DNA from: JBGPHT01 sp041484525 | GTDB lineage: Bacteria; Acidobacteriota; Terriglobia; Bryobacterales; Bryobacteraceae | Length of the DNA: 64,000 bases | Assembly: GCA_041484525.1 (NCBI GenBank) | Contig: JBGPHT010000003.1 | Location: forward strand, 51,116-115,115 | Reading direction: 5' to 3' | Shown here: positions 25,495-34,645 of the stretch, in pieces | Numbering within the stretch: the stretch's first letter is position 1 | Layout: the number at the start of each line of letters is the position of its first letter | Made by a program: the position numbers and the translations under genes | The notes under the pieces: generated by a model | Told to the model about the DNA's origin: nothing | Seen by the model: only the letters and a program-made list of their open reading frames with translations | The model's database searches: none

Positions 25495-28446
25495 GTGAAG
25501 ACTCTCTGGGTTGTCGTGGTTCTGTGTCTGATAGGGGCGCGCATCGCGCCGGCGCTCGATCCGCATCGGGGGCTGACTCAGTATTCCCGCACCGTCTGGA
25601 CGCAGGAGCACGGGCTGCCGCAGGACACCATCCGGGCGATCGCGCAGACCAAGGACGGCTACCTCTGGCTCGGCACCGACGAGGGCCTCGCCCGGTTCGA
25701 CGGCTACGAATTCATCAACTTCAGCAAAGCTAACGGCGACCTGCCGTCGAACTCGGTCACCGCGCTGGCGGCGGCGAGCGACGGGTCCTTGTGGATCGGT
25801 ACGGCCAACGGGCTGGCCCACTACATCGACAAGAAGTTCCACCCGTACACCACCCAAGACGGCCTGCCGGACAACTCCATCAGCCAGCTTTACGTGGATC
25901 AGTCGGGCACTTTGTGGATCGTCGCGGGGGTTTCGCTGAGCCAGTTGCAGAACGGCCGGTTTACGAATTTCACATCCGACAAAGAAATCCCCATTACTTC
26001 CGTGCGCACCGCGCGCGTGGACCGGCACGGTAACCTGTGGGCCGCCGGTTACTCCGGCGTCGCCAGGCGGGAAGGCGGCCGGTTTACGACCGTGGTCGAC
26101 GCCGCCGTGCTGCACGAAAACTTCGCCACCAGCCTGCTCTTCGATCGGCATGACAACCTGTGGATCGGCGGGAGCCAGGGCCTGATCGAGCGGCTGCCGG
26201 ACGGGAAGATCCGCCGGTTCAGCACGGCCGACGGGCTGCCGGACGTGTTCGTGCGCTCGATGCTGGAGGACCACGACGGTAACGTCTGGATCGGCACCAA
26301 TTCCGGTGTGGCGCGCCTCGAGGGCGAGCGGTTCAAGAGCTTCGCGGAGGAGGGCGGGCGCGACCGCGAACTGGTCCGATGCATGTTCGAAGACCGTGAA
26401 GGCAACCTGTGGATCGGCTCCAACAGCGGCCTGGAACGGTTCCGGGATGACGTCTTCACGGTGTACGGTCGAACGGAAGGACTGCCCAGCGACGAGCCCA
26501 ACGTGGTCTTCCAGGATAGCCGTGGGCGCGTCTGGGTCGGTTTCCACGATGCCGGCCTGATGATGTTGTCGGCGGACGGAAACCGGATTTTCGCCACGCG
26601 CGACGGCCTGCCGAACAACGAGATTTTTTCCATTCGCGAAGCGCCGGACGGCGACCTGCTGATCGGCGAGCGCGCCGGAATGGTGCGGATGCACAACGGC
26701 CGCTTCACTACCTACGTTGCTCCCGACCCGCTGGCGAAGCTCAACGTTTTCGACGCCATTGAGGACGCCGCGGGAACCGTGTGGCTGGCCACGCCCGGCG
26801 GCCTGGGAGCGGTGCGCGGCAAAGACTTTCGCATCTTCATTCCGGGCGGCCCGCTGCTGCCTGCGGCCATGGTGACGCTCGGTAAGGGGAGAGACGGAGC
26901 CATTTGGGCCGGCAGCTACGGCCGCGGCCTGTGGCGGATCAAGGACGGCGAGAAGCGGCAGTTCACGACTGCGGACGGACTATCGAGCGACCAGATCCGC
27001 GCCATCTACCAGGACCCCGATGGCACGCTCTGGATCGGCACTTTCGGCGGCGGCCTGGATGCCATGCGCGACGGCAAGATCCTCAAGTTTACGGCGGACG
27101 ATGGGTTGCTGAGCGACAACGTCGCGGACATTGCGGATGATGGCGACTCGCTCTGGCTCAGCACGACGCGCGGCATCTGCCGCATCGCCAAGCGGCAGTT
27201 GCGCGAGTTTGCGGAAGGCAAGAGGCGGCGCCTGGATCCGGTCAACTATGGAGTCGAGGATGGGCTGCGCAGCGCGCAATGTTCGCCCAGCTATCCGACC
27301 GGCAGCGGCGGCACGCGCACCACCGACGGACGCATCTGGTTCACCACCAGCCGCGGCCTGGCGGTCTTCGACCCGAAGGCGCGCCAGCGCGTTTCCCTGC
27401 CGCCCCTGGTTCAGGTGGTGGACATGACGGCCAGCGGCCACGAGGTGGATCTGGCGAAACCCGCGCGCCTGACGCCTGAGAACGAGCGCATCCAGATCCG
27501 GTACACCGCCGTCCATCTCAGCGCGCCCGAGCAGGTTCAGTATTGGTACCGGCTCGACGGGCTGGACACGGACTGGGTGCGGGCCGGCAACCGCCGCCTG
27601 ATCAACTACAACAGCCTGAGGCACGGCACATACCGCTTCCGCGTGCGCGCCCAAATGCCGGCCGGCCCGCCGTCCGAGCAATCCTACTCGTTCGAATTGC
27701 TGCCGTGGTTTTATGAGACGACGTGGTTCCGGCTGCTCTGCGCGGCCGTTCTGGCGGCGTCCGCATGGGCGATCTACCAATTGCGGCTGCGCCAGATCCG
27801 CTCGCGGTTCGCGCTGGTGCTGGACGAGCGGGCGCGCCTGGCGCGCGAGATCCACGATACCTTGGCGCAGGGCTTCGTCGGGATTTCGTCGCAGTTGGAT
27901 GCGGTGGCGATGTGCATGCCCGACGAGCGATCGGCGGCGCGGAAGTACCTGGACATGGCCCGCCGGATGGCGCGCCACAGCCTGACAGAGGCGCGCCGTT
28001 CGGTGATGGACTTGCGGGCGTCGATGCTCGAGGGGCAGGATCTGGCGGCGGCGCTCGAGTCGGGAACGCGGGTGTGGACGCAGGGGTCGGGGGTTGATGT
28101 GGATGTAGCGGTCACGGGGCCGCTGCACCCGCTGCCTGAGGAATTCGAGCAGCACCTGCTGCGGATCGCTCAGGAAGCCGTGACCAACGTGTTGAAGCAC
28201 GCGGGCGCGCGCAACATCCGGATCAAGCTGCATACCGAGGCGCGCAAATTGTATCTGCGGATCGTGGACAACGGCCACGGCTTCGAGCAGCAGGACGCGT
28301 TTTCGCCGGTGGGCGGCCATTTCGGGCTGATCGGAATGCGCGAGCGCGCCGAACGGCTGGGCGGCGAGCTGCGCCTCGCGAGCCACCCGGGTGAAGGAAC
28401 GGAAGTGGAAGTCACGGTACCACTGCCCCGATCGGAAAAGACATGA
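25495..28446 (+). CDS. Two-component sensor histidine kinase with beta-propeller sensor domain
   Basis: A hybrid-free sensor of 983 residues anchored by an N-terminal signal/anchor (residues 1-22) and one membrane helix near residue 750 (LLCAAVLAASAWAIYQL). The periplasmic sensor is built of Reg_prop repeats (motifs such as DGYLWLGTDEGLARFDG repeat about 12 times, residues 35-620) followed by a triple-Tyr domain (about 650-735; YRFRVRAQMPAG). The cytoplasmic part has HisKA_3 (LAREIHDTLAQG, phospho-acceptor His) and a HATPase domain (N box QEAVTNVLKHA; G boxes VDNGHGFE and FGLIGMRERAERLGG). It starts at GTG 25495, 12 nt after a TATACT box. It overlaps the response regulator gene (ATGA). Confidence 0.93.
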   Translation: MKTLWVVVVLCLIGARIAPALDPHRGLTQYSRTVWTQEHGLPQDTIRAIAQTKDGYLWLGTDEGLARFDGYEFINFSKANGDLPSNSVTALAAASDGSLWIGTANGLAHYIDKKFHPYTTQDGLPDNSISQLYVDQSGTLWIVAGVSLSQLQNGRFTNFTSDKEIPITSVRTARVDRHGNLWAAGYSGVARREGGRFTTVVDAAVLHENFATSLLFDRHDNLWIGGSQGLIERLPDGKIRRFSTADGLPDVFVRSMLEDHDGNVWIGTNSGVARLEGERFKSFAEEGGRDRELVRCMFEDREGNLWIGSNSGLERFRDDVFTVYGRTEGLPSDEPNVVFQDSRGRVWVGFHDAGLMMLSADGNRIFATRDGLPNNEIFSIREAPDGDLLIGERAGMVRMHNGRFTTYVAPDPLAKLNVFDAIEDAAGTVWLATPGGLGAVRGKDFRIFIPGGPLLPAAMVTLGKGRDGAIWAGSYGRGLWRIKDGEKRQFTTADGLSSDQIRAIYQDPDGTLWIGTFGGGLDAMRDGKILKFTADDGLLSDNVADIADDGDSLWLSTTRGICRIAKRQLREFAEGKRRRLDPVNYGVEDGLRSAQCSPSYPTGSGGTRTTDGRIWFTTSRGLAVFDPKARQRVSLPPLVQVVDMTASGHEVDLAKPARLTPENERIQIRYTAVHLSAPEQVQYWYRLDGLDTDWVRAGNRRLINYNSLRHGTYRFRVRAQMPAGPPSEQSYSFELLPWFYETTWFRLLCAAVLAASAWAIYQLRLRQIRSRFALVLDERARLAREIHDTLAQGFVGISSQLDAVAMCMPDERSAARKYLDMARRMARHSLTEARRSVMDLRASMLEGQDLAAALESGTRVWTQGSGVDVDVAVTGPLHPLPEEFEQHLLRIAQEAVTNVLKHAGARNIRIKLHTEARKLYLRIVDNGHGFEQQDAFSPVGGHFGLIGMRERAERLGGELRLASHPGEGTEVEVTVPLPRSEKT

Positions 28447-29066
28447 GCGAGAAGATTCGAATCCTGGTTGCCGAGGACCACCTGGTGGCGCGAGTGGGCG
28501 TGAGCACCATCGTCAATATGCAGCCCGACATGACGGTGGTAGCCGAGGCCGCCAACGGCCTGCAGGCGCTCGAATTGTTTCGCAAGCACCAGCCCGATGT
28601 TACGCTGCTCGATCTGCGCATGCCGGGGATGGGCGGGGTGGAAGCGGCGACCGCCATCCGCGCCGAGTATCCCAATGCGCGCATGATCGCCCTCACTACC
28701 TACGGCGGCGATGAGGACATTCGACGCGCGTTGAACGCCGGGGTGCAGGCTTACCTGACGAAGGACGTGCTGCACGACGAGCTGCTCAAGGCCATCCGCG
28801 CGGTCCACGCCGGCCAGACGTACTTGCCGGCGGCGGTGGCGGCATCGCTGGCGGCGCAGTTGCCGCGTCCCGATCTGAGCGCGCGCGAGATCCAGGTGCT
28901 GGAGCTGATCGTGCGCGGTCTGGCCAACAAGCAGATCGCCTACGCGCTCAGCATTGCCGAGCACACGGTGAAGAATCACGTGAAGAACATCCTGAGCAAG
29001 CTGGGCGTGCAGGATCGCACGCAGGCCGCGACGGCGGCGATCCAGCGGGGGATTATTCATTTGTAA
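28443..29066 (+). CDS. NarL/FixJ family response regulator
   Basis: The cognate regulator of the preceding kinase, made from an ATG that overlaps the kinase stop. Receiver domain (residues 1-120): acidic pair ED in LVAEDH, phosphorylation Asp in VTLLDLRMPG, Thr/Lys positions in ALTTYGG and YLTKDVLHDE. The C-terminal LuxR-type helix-turn-helix (about 140-200) carries LSAREIQVLELIVRGLANKQIAYAL with HTVKNHVKNILSKLGVQDRT. It is a DNA-binding output. A repeat hairpin starts 15 bp after its stop and could terminate transcription. Confidence 0.95.
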   Translation: MSEKIRILVAEDHLVARVGVSTIVNMQPDMTVVAEAANGLQALELFRKHQPDVTLLDLRMPGMGGVEAATAIRAEYPNARMIALTTYGGDEDIRRALNAGVQAYLTKDVLHDELLKAIRAVHAGQTYLPAAVAASLAAQLPRPDLSAREIQVLELIVRGLANKQIAYALSIAEHTVKNHVKNILSKLGVQDRTQAATAAIQRGIIHL

Positions 29067-29080
29067 AGAGCGAAAAAGAT

Positions 29081-29174
29081 TATTCACCGCCGAGACGCGG
29101 AGACCGCCGAGTTCTTAAGAAGATAATCGGTTCTTCCCGTTTTCTCGGCGATCTCGGCGTCTCGGCGGTGAATA
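29081..29174. repeat. Imperfect inverted repeat of the TTCACCGCCGAGACGC type
   Basis: Arms 29081-29111 and 29144-29174 (31 bp each) match as reverse complements at 29 of 31 positions and flank a 32-nt AT-rich spacer. The core is built from GCCGAGA / CGCCGAG short tandem units. Dispersed elements with this kind of core are known from many environmental bacteria. The position just after a two-component operon suits a terminator role as well. Confidence 0.75.
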
Positions 29175-29205
29175 CTCTCTTGCGTTCTTGCGTAGAATGT
29201 TTGTC

Positions 29206-30357
29206 ATGACTCGACGACACTTGGGGAAGCTGGCCATGGCCACGGCAGCGCTTTCGCAGAGCCGGACCGCCGCAGCGGATACGCCGAAGTATACCGGCGC
29301 GCTCGACGGGTTCGAAAACAAAATCGATATGGGCGCGTTCGATCCCGTGCTCTACACCAAGACGCTGCATGACGCGGCGCCGATGCGGCTGGCTTTCCGC
29401 GCAACCAATCGCAAGGAGGCCGAAGCGTGGCAGAAGAGCCTGCGGGCGAAGGTGGTGGAACTCATCGGCGGCTTCCCCGACAAGCGCGCGCCGCTCCAGC
29501 CGCAGACGCTCGAGGTACGCGAATTTCCCGGGTACCGGCGCGAGAAGCTCGTCTTCCAGAGCCGTCCGGGCTCGTACGTGCTGGCGTACCTGCTGACGCC
29601 CAAAACGGGGAAGGCGCCGCATCCGGCGGTGGTGTGCATTCCGGGGCACGGGCGCGGTGTCGACGACATCGTCGGCATCGACGAGAAGGGGCAGGATCGC
29701 ACCGAGAAGGTAGGCTATGAGTTCGACTACGCCATCCAGGTGACCGAGCACGGAATGGCTGCGGTCGCGGTCGAGCCGATGGCGTTCGGCTGCCGCCGCG
29801 ATGCATTAACCAAGAGCCGCGGTCTGTCGACATCGGCCTGCCAGCCGACGGCCGGCTCCGCGCTGCTGCTCGGGCAGACGATGGTCGGCTGGCGCGTCTA
29901 CGAAGTGATGCGCACCATCGATTGGATCGAGACGCGGCCCGAGCTCGACGCCAAGCGCGTGGGTTGCATGGGATGCTCGGGCGGCGGCACCGCCACGGTA
30001 TTTTCCTCGGCGGTCGATACGCGCATCCGCGCCGCGCTGGTGAGCAGCTACCTGAATTCGTTTCGCGAGAGCATCATGAGCATCTCGCATTGCATCGATA
30101 ACTACGTTCCCGGCATTCTGAACTGGGCCGAGATGTACGACGTCGCGGGATTGGTGGCGCCGCGGCCTCTGTTCGCCGAATCGGGCGAGCGCGACAATAT
30201 CTTCCCCGTGGCGGCGGCGCGCGATAGCTTCGCGCGCGTCAAGAAGGTCTACGAGGTCTTCGGCGTGCCCGATGCCACCGGGCACGAAGTCTTCGACGGG
30301 CCGCACAGCTTCTCGGGAAAGCTGGGCCTGCCGTTCTTAGCGAAGCATCTCGGGTAG
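29206..30357 (+). CDS. Secreted alpha/beta hydrolase (acetylxylan-esterase-like)
   Basis: A 383-residue hydrolase with a Tat-like leader (MTRRHLGKLAMATAALSQ). The alpha/beta hydrolase core has HPAVVCIPGHGRG, the nucleophile elbow GCMGCSGGGTA (Ser), an acidic position in FAESGERDNIFP and the catalytic His in FDGPHSFSG. It resembles acetylxylan esterase / DUF1237-style hydrolases that deacetylate plant polysaccharide. The ATG at 29206 lies 7 nt after a TAGAAT box and has no ribosome-binding site; an upstream in-frame ATG at 29197 is overlapped by that box. Substrate not decided by the sequence. Confidence 0.75.
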   Translation: MTRRHLGKLAMATAALSQSRTAAADTPKYTGALDGFENKIDMGAFDPVLYTKTLHDAAPMRLAFRATNRKEAEAWQKSLRAKVVELIGGFPDKRAPLQPQTLEVREFPGYRREKLVFQSRPGSYVLAYLLTPKTGKAPHPAVVCIPGHGRGVDDIVGIDEKGQDRTEKVGYEFDYAIQVTEHGMAAVAVEPMAFGCRRDALTKSRGLSTSACQPTAGSALLLGQTMVGWRVYEVMRTIDWIETRPELDAKRVGCMGCSGGGTATVFSSAVDTRIRAALVSSYLNSFRESIMSISHCIDNYVPGILNWAEMYDVAGLVAPRPLFAESGERDNIFPVAAARDSFARVKKVYEVFGVPDATGHEVFDGPHSFSGKLGLPFLAKHLG

Positions 30358-30368
30358 CGCGGCTGTGG

Positions 30369-31769
30369 CTACTCGACCTTGGCGACGGTCACATTGCCGA
30401 ACTTTTTGAGGGCGTCTGCGATCTTCGACGCGTCGCCGACCACTACGATGGCATCATCGCCCGGCGCCAGGTATTTCTTAGCGGCGGCCAGCAAGCCATC
30501 GGGCTCGACCGAGCGCACGCGCGTGACGTAAGTTTCCAGATAGTTGTTGGGCAGGCCTAGCGTCTTCATCGTGTTCAACTGGCTCGCAAGGCCGTCCTGA
30601 GTTTCGAGCCGCACCAGGTAGATCCCGGCCAGGTAATTCTTGTTCGCGGTCAGCTCCGGCGTGGGCACGGGTGTCGACGCCATCTTCTCCAGCTCGGAGA
30701 TCATGGCCTTCAGTGCGGGCTCGATCACCTCATTGCGCACTTGCGTTACGGCCACCACCTGGGCCGCGTCGCGCTTCGTTCCGTATTCGGAATGGGCGTC
30801 ATACGCGAACCCTTCCTTCTCGCGGATGTTCTGGAACATGCGGGAATTGGCGCCTCCGCCCAGGATCACGGTCCCCACCATCAGCGGGAAAAACTCGGTG
30901 CTGGTGCGCGTTGGCGCCAGGCGGCCGACGTGGATATCGGCCTGCACCGATCCCGGCCGGTCTACCAGAACGATCTGCCGCTTTGGCGCCGGCAAATCCA
31001 TCTTCGGCGCCGGGGGCAGCGGCTTCTGCTGCCACGACCCGAACCGCTCGGTGAGGATCTTTATCAGCGTGTCGCGTGCCGGCAGCCCGCCCAGCAAGAT
31101 GAGAGTGGCGTTGTTCGGCGTCAGGTACATATCCCGGAACGCGGCCAGTTCCTTGGCATCGAGTTTTTGCACCGAGGCCGTGGTGGGTGCGATATGCGCA
31201 TACGGCGACGAACCGTAGATGACCTCGGAAAACTTTTCGCCCGCCAGGAATCCGGGATCGGAGTGCTCAGAGAGCAGCCCCTGGATCCGGTTCTGTTTGT
31301 AGAGGTCCACTTCGTCCTGCGGGAAGCTGGCGTTGCGGGCTACGTCCGCCATCAACTCGAGCAGCTTGGGCAGATTGTCGGAAATCGAGTTGCCGGTGAT
31401 GGTCAGAGCATCCGGTCCGGAACTGCCGCCGAGCGCGCCACCGAGAGAATCCGTCTCCTCCGAAATCTGCCGCGAGTTGCGCGTCTTGGTGCCTTCGGTG
31501 AGCAGGGACGCCACGGCTTCAGAGAGCCCGGGCGCGTCCTTCGGGTCGTATTTCGACCCGGCCATGAACGTCAGCCGCGCCGTCACCAGCGGGAACCGCG
31601 CGTCTTCCACCAGCAGCACGTTCAGGCCGTTGGGCAATTTGGTCTCGAAGACCGGCGGCAGTTTGTAGCCGGGGATGGGCGGCGTATCGGGTGCCTTGGT
31701 GCGATCCAGCGTCTGGGCGGCAGCTACCACGGCGAGCACCGCCACTCCTGCGAGGAATCTCTTGAACAT
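30369..31769 (-). CDS. M16 family peptidase-like subunit, zinc site lost
   Basis: A secreted pitrilysin-fold protein of 466 residues (signal peptide MFKRFLAGVAVLAVVAAAQ). Where active enzymes have HxxEH this one reads GLSEAVASLLTEGT, so the catalytic zinc site is gone. The C-terminal M16_C domain (about residues 200-380) is intact. Its ATG overlaps the stop of the active partner (TAATG), so the two are made together. Such pairs act as heterodimers, with this subunit serving substrate capture, as in mitochondrial processing peptidase and the Sphingomonas M16 pairs. Confidence 0.88.
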   Translation of the reverse strand: MFKRFLAGVAVLAVVAAAQTLDRTKAPDTPPIPGYKLPPVFETKLPNGLNVLLVEDARFPLVTARLTFMAGSKYDPKDAPGLSEAVASLLTEGTKTRNSRQISEETDSLGGALGGSSGPDALTITGNSISDNLPKLLELMADVARNASFPQDEVDLYKQNRIQGLLSEHSDPGFLAGEKFSEVIYGSSPYAHIAPTTASVQKLDAKELAAFRDMYLTPNNATLILLGGLPARDTLIKILTERFGSWQQKPLPPAPKMDLPAPKRQIVLVDRPGSVQADIHVGRLAPTRTSTEFFPLMVGTVILGGGANSRMFQNIREKEGFAYDAHSEYGTKRDAAQVVAVTQVRNEVIEPALKAMISELEKMASTPVPTPELTANKNYLAGIYLVRLETQDGLASQLNTMKTLGLPNNYLETYVTRVRSVEPDGLLAAAKKYLAPGDDAIVVVGDASKIADALKKFGNVTVAKVE

Positions 31770-33127
31770 TACTGACCCTCCTTCTGCTGCGCCGCGGGCG
31801 CCGGCTGAATTTCGAGCACCACGCGTTTGTCCGGTGTGAGGTACTTCTTGGCGGCCGCCTGCACCTGCTCGGGCGTTACCGCCAGCACTTTCTCCAGTTC
31901 CGTATTGATCAGTCCGGCATTGCCATCCGCGAGCTCATACTGCGCCAGAGCTTGCGCGCGGCTAAGCGAAGACTGCAGGCCGCGCACCTGGTTCGCCCGC
32001 AACAGCGTTTTGTCGCGCTCCATTTCTTTGGCGTCGACCGGCTGCTTCTGCAGCTTGTCGATTTCTTCCTGCACCTGCTGTTCGATCTGCGCCGCCGTGA
32101 ATTGGGGATTGTACTGGACGATCATGGCGTACGGTTCGGGATCGCGGAAGTCCAGCGGACTCGCGAACGGCCACCCCAGGTTGGCCTCGTAACTCACCAC
32201 CGATTTCTTGCCCTTCACCAGATTCATACGGAAGCGCGCGCTGTCGCCGCCCGTAAAGATCGCATCCGCCATCAATAGCGCGTAGTAATCCGGCGAGCGC
32301 CGCTTGGGGCCAGGATACCCGATGATCACGCCCGGAACCTTGGCTAGAGGGTCCTTGTAGACCTCCTTGCGCGCTTTGAAATCCGCGGGCTCGGTGAGAT
32401 CCGGCCGCTTCGGCTGCGGCTGCGAGGGGATGTCCGCGAAGTAACTCTCGATGAGCTTCCTGGTTTCCGGGATCTGGATGTCGCCCACGATCACGAGCAC
32501 GGCGTTATTCGGCGCGTAGTGGGTCTTGAAGAACTTCGCAACGTCGCCGATATTAGCGGAGTTGAGATCTTCGAACGAGCCGATGAGCGAGTGCGAGCTC
32601 TGCCAGTTCCGGAACATCAGCGTGGGCCAGACGTCGACGATGGCGGTGTTGTACGGCTGGTTGTCAAAACTGAGACGCCGCTCCTGCTTGACCGCCTCCT
32701 TCTGGTTCTTCAGATTTTCGTCAGTGACGTTCAGGGCGCGCATGCGGTCGGACTCGAGCCAGAGCGCCGTGGCCAGTTTGTTGGCCGGCAGCACCTCGTA
32801 GTAATCCGTGAAATCGGGATGGGTGGAACCGTTCAACATGCCGCCGTTACCCTCAACCACGGCGTAATGCGTGCCCTTCGGTGCGTTGGCCGAGCCTTCG
32901 AACATCATGTGCTCGAACAGGTGGGCGAATCCCGTCCGGCCCTTCTCCTCGGCGCGCGCGCCCACATCGTAGACAATGTAGACGGTCACGACGGGGACCG
33001 CATTGTCCTTCGAGAAAATCACGCGCAGCCCGTTCTTGAGCGTGAACTTCTCAATGGGGATGGTGACATCGGCGGCGTACGCCAGGCACGCGCCGGATAG
33101 CAGTAAACCCGCGATCAGCCTCTTCAT
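31769..33127 (-). CDS. M16 family zinc metallopeptidase, catalytic subunit
   Basis: A secreted peptidase of 452 residues with a signal peptide (KRLIAGLLLSGACLAYA). The zinc-binding motif HLFEHMMFEG is complete near residue 67, with a downstream Glu-containing helix. The second M16_C domain runs from about 185 to 370. It degrades or processes peptides in the periplasm. It follows glmU by 16 bp and precedes the inactive subunit with a one-base overlap, so glmU and the two M16 genes form one minus-strand operon. Confidence 0.92.
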   Translation of the reverse strand: MKRLIAGLLLSGACLAYAADVTIPIEKFTLKNGLRVIFSKDNAVPVVTVYIVYDVGARAEEKGRTGFAHLFEHMMFEGSANAPKGTHYAVVEGNGGMLNGSTHPDFTDYYEVLPANKLATALWLESDRMRALNVTDENLKNQKEAVKQERRLSFDNQPYNTAIVDVWPTLMFRNWQSSHSLIGSFEDLNSANIGDVAKFFKTHYAPNNAVLVIVGDIQIPETRKLIESYFADIPSQPQPKRPDLTEPADFKARKEVYKDPLAKVPGVIIGYPGPKRRSPDYYALLMADAIFTGGDSARFRMNLVKGKKSVVSYEANLGWPFASPLDFRDPEPYAMIVQYNPQFTAAQIEQQVQEEIDKLQKQPVDAKEMERDKTLLRANQVRGLQSSLSRAQALAQYELADGNAGLINTELEKVLAVTPEQVQAAAKKYLTPDKRVVLEIQPAPAAQQKEGQ

Positions 33128-33143
33128 GAAATCCTCCCCTGAG

Positions 33144-34538
33144 CTAGCTCTTTTTCCGCAGAGCTCGTCTCTTCCTGGCCCAGTCTTCCTTCACCACCTG
33201 GCGGGAGCGCCCCAGCGCCAGGGCATCCTTCGGAACCGCGTCCGTCACCACCGACCCGGCGGCGACATAAGCGCCTTCGCCGATTTCGATAGGCGACACC
33301 AGCGTCGAATTGCTGCCCACAAATACTCCATCCCCGATGGTCGACCGGTGCTTCTCGAATCCATCGTAGTTGCAGACGATGGTCCCGGCCCCGATGTTCG
33401 ACTTGGCGCCGATGGTCGAATCCCCCAGATACGCCAAGTGGTTCGCCTTGGCGCCCGCGCCCATTCGCGTTTTCTTCAGCTCCACGAAGTTGCCGATGTG
33501 CGCGCCGTCGGCCACCGTGTTTTCCATGCGCAGGCGCGCGAATGGACCGACATTCACCCGGTTCCCCACCTGCGAGGTTCTAATAATGGTAAACGGGCCA
33601 ACATCCACTTCGTTAGCAAGCTGAGAGTCCAATATGACGGAGCCGGCGCCGATACGGCAATTTTCGCCGATAGTGGTTTTGCCCAGGATCTGGGCGAACG
33701 GCTCGACAATGGTGTCGATTCCGATCCGGACATCCCCATCGATGGTGACCGTCTCCGGCTTTTCGACGGTTACGCCATCCAGCATCAGTTCCCGCACCTT
33801 GCGGTCGCGGAAGAGGCGGTCCACCTCCGCCAGTTCGACCCGAGTGTTGATGCCGAGCGCCTCGCGGGCATCGTCGATCTGCAACGCTTCCACGCGGTGG
33901 CCGGCGCGGTTGAGGATCTCGACCATGTCCGTGAGATAGTATTCTTTCGCCGGGTTATCCGGCCGCATTTCGTCGATATGTTTCCAGAACAGGTCGGCGC
34001 GGTAGCAGTAGATCCCCATGTTGGCTTCGCGGATGGCGAGCTGTTCGGGCGTGCCCACCTTTTGTTCCACGATGCGGACAACACGCCCGTGGGCGTCGCG
34101 AATCACGCGGCCGTAGCCGGTCGGGTCCTGCATTTCGGCCGTGAGGATGACGCCAGCAGCGCCGCCCGACGTCTCGGCGGCGATCAGCCGCTCAAGGGTG
34201 TCGATGCGTAGCAAGGGGCAATCGCCGTAAAGAATCATCAGGTAGCCGTCGAGGGCGGCGAGCGGCTCACGGCCGGCCATCACGGCATGGCCGGTACCCT
34301 TTTGCTCCTGCTGCTGGATGAATCCGATCCCCGGCGTCGCGATCGCCTGGCGGACCTCGTCGGCCTGATGCCCCACCACCACGAAGATGCGTTCGGGCGC
34401 GGTCAGGTGGAGGGCAGTGCCCACTACGTGCTCGACCAGCGCCTTGCCGCCGGCGCGGTGCAGCACTTTCGCTTTGCGCGATTTCATACGAGTGCCCAGC
34501 CCGGCGGCCAGGATCACAATTGTGACAGGACTCTGCAT
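33144..34538 (-). CDS. glmU: Bifunctional N-acetylglucosamine-1-phosphate uridyltransferase / glucosamine-1-phosphate acetyltransferase
   Basis: The enzyme makes UDP-GlcNAc for peptidoglycan and LPS in two steps. The N-terminal pyrophosphorylase has LAAGLGTRMKSRKAKVLH (residues 9-26), YGDCPLL and an EKP-like site. The C-terminal left-handed beta-helix acetyltransferase has hexapeptide repeats and NIGAGTIVCNYDG (catalytic region). About 464 residues, the normal length. ATG 34538 is chosen because a CATAAT box ends 7 nt upstream; the alternative ATG 34547 overlaps that box. It heads an operon with the M16 pair. Confidence 0.97.
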   Translation of the reverse strand: MQSPVTIVILAAGLGTRMKSRKAKVLHRAGGKALVEHVVGTALHLTAPERIFVVVGHQADEVRQAIATPGIGFIQQQEQKGTGHAVMAGREPLAALDGYLMILYGDCPLLRIDTLERLIAAETSGGAAGVILTAEMQDPTGYGRVIRDAHGRVVRIVEQKVGTPEQLAIREANMGIYCYRADLFWKHIDEMRPDNPAKEYYLTDMVEILNRAGHRVEALQIDDAREALGINTRVELAEVDRLFRDRKVRELMLDGVTVEKPETVTIDGDVRIGIDTIVEPFAQILGKTTIGENCRIGAGSVILDSQLANEVDVGPFTIIRTSQVGNRVNVGPFARLRMENTVADGAHIGNFVELKKTRMGAGAKANHLAYLGDSTIGAKSNIGAGTIVCNYDGFEKHRSTIGDGVFVGSNSTLVSPIEIGEGAYVAAGSVVTDAVPKDALALGRSRQVVKEDWARKRRALRKKS

Positions 34539-34613
34539 CTTTACCATTATGTGGGATGTTCCGGTCTACGCCGCTGCGGCCGCCGATGATGCGTTGAAAG
34601 TGCGTTGATCGGA

Positions 34614-34634
34614 AACGGCAGCCTTGCTGCCGTT
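34614..34634 (-). terminator. Hairpin terminator after the frameshifted gene
   Basis: AACGGCAG and CTGCCGTT form an 8-bp stem with a 5-nt loop. On the minus strand the stem is followed by TTTCC, 12 bp past the stop at 34646. It probably ends transcription of the gene to its right and separates it from glmU. Confidence 0.5.
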
Positions 34635-34645
34635 GGCGAGTGGGT

